7,242 nucleotides of DNA, from the NCBI GenBank assembly GCA_947629875.1, contig CANRFK010000070.1, positions 1-7,242 on the forward strand, written 5' to 3'. Both the position numbers and the translations under genes were made by a program. Every line of letters begins with the position of its first letter. Position 1 is the first letter of the stretch. The stretch is from an uncultured Clostridia bacterium (GTDB lineage Bacteria; Bacillota; Clostridia; Christensenellales; Borkfalkiaceae). Of the stretch, positions 4,672-7,242 are shown one piece after another. The notes beneath the pieces were generated by a model. That model was not told the origin of the DNA and did no database searches. It saw only the letters and a list, made by a program, of their open reading frames with translations.

Positions 4672-4804
4672 AGGTACTGTAAATTACGGCGCGGAGCAAA
4701 ACCACGCTTTTGCGGCAGCGCACCCAATTTGCCGCATACTTGCGGCTTAATGACAGGTCGAGCGCATGAGAGGTTGACCTGAGAGGACGCAAACGCCTAT
4801 TTCC
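4672..4804. other. Rest of the smc-ftsY spacer, no gene
   Basis: No credible reading frame is seen. It contains the perfect hairpin GCCGCATACTTGCGGC (4731-4746; 6-bp stem) and the inverted repeat CAGGTC...GACCTG (4754-4759 with 4776-4781). No convincing promoter for ftsY was found on the minus strand, so ftsY is probably transcribed from the smc side or from an unrecognised promoter here. Confidence 0.4.
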
Positions 4805-4867
4805 TCGTTGAATTTATTTTTGAGCATACGCCCCCCAAGGGCGTAGACGAAAAAAGAAATTCAACGA
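4805..4867. repeat. 63-bp palindromic element just after the smc stop codon
   Basis: TCGTTGAATTT (4805-4815) pairs perfectly with AAATTCAACGA (4857-4867). The stem continues after a mismatch with TTTTT against AAAAA, then an internal loop, then TACGCCC (4827-4833) with GGGCGTA (4839-4845) around a 5-base loop. It begins 5 bases after the smc stop. No T-run follows the GC stem on the minus strand, so it is not a classic terminator. It may be a mobile or repetitive palindrome, or an mRNA-stabilising hairpin. Confidence 0.65.
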
Positions 4868-4872
4868 AACTC

Positions 4873-7242
4873 TTACATCACGGTGTCTCCGCCCAGTCGG
4901 CTCTCCACTTCGGAGAGTTTGACGGAGACGATCTTCGAAACGCCCTTTTCCTCCATCGTCACGCCGAAGAGGGTATCGGCCTCCTGCATGGTGGGCTTCC
5001 TGTGGGTGATGACGATGAACTGCGTATCCTTGGAGAATTTCTTCAGATATTTGGCGAAGCGGTCGACGTTGGCCTCGTCGAGCGCGGCCTCGATCTCATC
5101 GAGGATACAGAACGGCATGGGGCGGGATTTCAGAATGGCGAACAGAATTGCGATGGCGGTAAATGCCCGCTCGCCGCCCGAGAGCAGCGAAATTTTGGTG
5201 AGTTTCTTGCCGGGCGGACAGGCGATGATCTCCACGCCGGCCTCCAAGGGATCCTCGCAGTCGGTGTAGTCGAGTTGCATCTCCGCCCTGCCGCCGCCGA
5301 ACAGTTCCTTGAAGATCTGCGTGAAGTTCTTGTTGATTTCGTTGAAGCCCGCATCGAACTGCTTCTGCATCTCGTCGCGGAGTTGGTTGAGAACGCCCGT
5401 CAAATCGACAATTCCCTTGTCGAGGTCGTCCTTCTGCGTCTGCATCTCGGTGTAGCGGGTGAGAAGATCGTTGTAATCGGCCTCGGCGTTGAAGTTGACC
5501 GGCCCGAGCGCGGCGATCTTGTGCCGCAGGCTGTTGATGTTGGTGCTCGCCTGCCCGATATCGTAATCGGGGTCGCGCAGCGCCTGCGCACTCTCGTAGG
5601 TGAGACCGTATGCCTCGTCGATGCGCTGTTTCATGTTTTCGAGGCTGACTTCCGCCTTGGAAATTTCCAGCTCGCAGGCGTGTTTTTCCTCGGCGAGCGC
5701 CATCTGGCGGGTGAGAAGCCCGCGCTTTTCCTCGGCAAATTTGAGCTGCCCTTCATACGCCTCCCGCTTCTCGGCCTCCTCGGCGGCGAGCTTCTCGCGG
5801 AGCACCGAGACGGTGTGCTGTTCCTCCTCGGTGAGGGCGACGCGCTCCTCTTCGCGCTTTAACTGTTCGATGATACCCTCCTTGCGGGAGATATCGCTGC
5901 GCGTCTCCTCCACCTTGCGCACGAGCAGTTCCTTCTCCTCTTTGAGCCGCTTCACACTCTCCTCTTCGGCGGAGCGGGCGCTCTCGAGGGAGGCGCTCTC
6001 CACTTGCAGGGAGTGCAATTTTTCGGCGAGGGAATCCCGCGCGGCGCGGAGTTCACTCCCCTCCTGTGCACGGGCAGAGGCCTCCGCCTTCGCTTCCGTG
6101 CGGATGCGGGATAAAAGATCCTCGTTCTCGGCGGAGAGCTGCACTTCGCTCTCGAGGCTATCCACCTTCGCGGTGAGCTGTTCGAGGAGGGCGCCGTATT
6201 CGCGCTCGTCGCGCTCGGCCTCCTCGAGGAAGGAGCGGATGGCGAGTTCGCGCTGGGAGAGCGCGGCAAAGTGCGCCGTCTCCTCCTGTACCTTGACGCG
6301 GAACTCTTCCTGTTCCCGCCGCGCCTCATCGAGCGATCTTCCGCACTCATCGAGGGCGGCGCGCAGTTTTTCGGCGGTCGCCGTCTTCTTGGCGATGAGC
6401 TCTTCGCACTCCTTTATTTGCCGCTCGCCCGCGAGAAGGTTGCCGCTCTCGCGCCGCCGCGAGCCGCCCGTCATGGCGCCCGACGTTGCGATGGTGTCGC
6501 CGTCGAGGGTGACGATCTTGAAGGCACGGGGGTACTTTTTGGCGATATTCGTCGCGCTTGCGATGGTATCGCAGATGAGGGTGTTCCCGAGCAGGTTGCG
6601 GATGATATTTTCGTAGTAGGGATTGTATTTTACAAGCTCTTCGGCGAGCCCCAGTGCGCCGTTTTCGCGGAGGGCGAGGGTCACTTCGCGCGTATTTCCG
6701 CGCGGGCGCATGGCCTCCACAGGCAAAAAGGTCACCACGCCGCCGCCCGTCTTTTTGAGATATTCGATGAGGAAGCGGGCGTCGTCCGCCGTGGCGGTGA
6801 CGAGGTTCTGCATCGCCGCGCCGAACGCCGTTTCGATGGCGACTTCGTACTTCTTATCGGTGGAGACGATGTCCGCAATGGCGCCCTTGATGCGCTTGCC
6901 GAGTTCCGCGTTCTCCTTTGCCGTGAGTTGCAGCCGCCGCACCGAATCGCGGTATCCGTCGAAGCGGTTTTTGAGGCCGCGGTACATTTCGAGATTGTTG
7001 TTGAGGTTGGCGATGGAAGTCGTGCAATCCACGAGTTGCTGCGAGACGGCGCGCTCGGAATCGACGAGCTCGGAGACCTGCCCCGCGAGGCGTTCCTCCT
7101 CCTTGTCCTTTTCGTCGAGGAAGGCCTCACACGCGCGCTTCTCTTCGAGGCAGGCGGTAAGCTGTGCGCCGTAGTCCTCCTTGCGCCCCGCGGCCTTTTG
7201 GATGGCCGCCTTCACTTCCTCCGCCCTGTCCTGCGCGGCGTC
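4873..7242 (-). CDS. smc: Smc, chromosome condensation/segregation ATPase (N-terminus outside window)
   Basis: 789 codons before the stop are present and the frame is open to the right edge, so the N-terminal ATPase half (Walker A) and part of the first coiled-coil arm lie outside; typical bacterial Smc has about 1,180 aa. Visible in order: the end of the outgoing coiled coil (first ~110 residues), the hinge dimerisation domain (about 115-260, ending in DTIATSGAMTGGS), a long Glu/Lys/Arg-rich returning coiled coil, and the C-terminal ATPase lobe. The lobe has the ABC signature LLSGGERAFTAIAILFA, Walker B PFCILDEIEAALDEANV with catalytic Glu, and the switch histidine VITHRKPTM. Smc dimerises through the hinge and, with ScpA and ScpB, forms the bacterial condensin ring that loads at ParB/parS sites and extrudes DNA loops to separate sister chromosomes. 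ftsY follows on the same strand. All C-terminal ATPase residues look intact. Confidence 0.97.
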   Translation of the reverse strand, partial: DAAQDRAEEVKAAIQKAAGRKEDYGAQLTACLEEKRACEAFLDEKDKEEERLAGQVSELVDSERAVSQQLVDCTTSIANLNNNLEMYRGLKNRFDGYRDSVRRLQLTAKENAELGKRIKGAIADIVSTDKKYEVAIETAFGAAMQNLVTATADDARFLIEYLKKTGGGVVTFLPVEAMRPRGNTREVTLALRENGALGLAEELVKYNPYYENIIRNLLGNTLICDTIASATNIAKKYPRAFKIVTLDGDTIATSGAMTGGSRRRESGNLLAGERQIKECEELIAKKTATAEKLRAALDECGRSLDEARREQEEFRVKVQEETAHFAALSQRELAIRSFLEEAERDEREYGALLEQLTAKVDSLESEVQLSAENEDLLSRIRTEAKAEASARAQEGSELRAARDSLAEKLHSLQVESASLESARSAEEESVKRLKEEKELLVRKVEETRSDISRKEGIIEQLKREEERVALTEEEQHTVSVLREKLAAEEAEKREAYEGQLKFAEEKRGLLTRQMALAEEKHACELEISKAEVSLENMKQRIDEAYGLTYESAQALRDPDYDIGQASTNINSLRHKIAALGPVNFNAEADYNDLLTRYTEMQTQKDDLDKGIVDLTGVLNQLRDEMQKQFDAGFNEINKNFTQIFKELFGGGRAEMQLDYTDCEDPLEAGVEIIACPPGKKLTKISLLSGGERAFTAIAILFAILKSRPMPFCILDEIEAALDEANVDRFAKYLKKFSKDTQFIVITHRKPTMQEADTLFGVTMEEKGVSKIVSVKLSEVESRLGGDTVM

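Noticed and set aside
4598..4792. 65-residue N-terminal extension of FtsY
   Set aside because: The stretch is G/C-run palindromes with no similarity to FtsY; MSFFGKIRDALKK is a typical family start.
5600..6616. Long open frame on the plus strand opposite smc
   Set aside because: Ser/Arg-rich low-complexity translation typical of the antisense of a GC-rich coiled-coil gene; no ribosome site or family likeness.

Overview
The window looks like chromosomal DNA from a Bacillota (Clostridia-like) bacterium. The support is the smc-ftsY gene order, a short FtsY without the long acidic N-terminal extension, AGGAGG-type ribosome sites, sigma-A-type promoters and hairpin/U-run terminators. The species cannot be told from this sequence. 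GC content is mixed: smc and ftsY are GC-rich, while parts of the left third are strongly AT-rich.

Right part (about 2811-7242), all on the minus strand. The C-terminal two thirds of smc (chromosome condensation ATPase) enters from the right edge. After a 275-base spacer full of palindromes comes ftsY (signal-recognition-particle receptor), then an unrecognised four-helix membrane protein with a cytosolic four-cysteine zinc-ribbon-like tail. The smc and ftsY stop codons are each followed within a few bases by a palindromic element whose stop-proximal arm is nearly the same. A terminator at 2754-2786 closes this block.

Middle part (about 1710-2606). A plus-strand regulator made of two tandem XRE/Cro-type helix-turn-helix domains is divergent from a small minus-strand gene of unknown function. 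Their shared control region carries an inverted repeat overlapping both -35 elements, which suggests autoregulation. Both genes end in good hairpin terminators.

Left part (1-1614), minus strand. A strong promoter (TTGACA, 18 bases, TATACT) drives a roughly 210-nt untranslated leader. It can fold into a closed structure (15-bp perfect closing stem beginning at the predicted +1, plus inner stems). An intrinsic terminator with a UUCG tetraloop sits just before the ribosome site of a 375-aa multi-helix membrane protein. A second, unrecognised gene follows 15 bases downstream and leaves the window. The leader is the most interesting object here: it has the layout of an attenuator or riboswitch-like element but matches no class I recognise. 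A short motif, AACAATC, recurs at the leader's boundaries, upstream of its promoter and in the regulator's operator region, so the two systems may be linked; this is inference.
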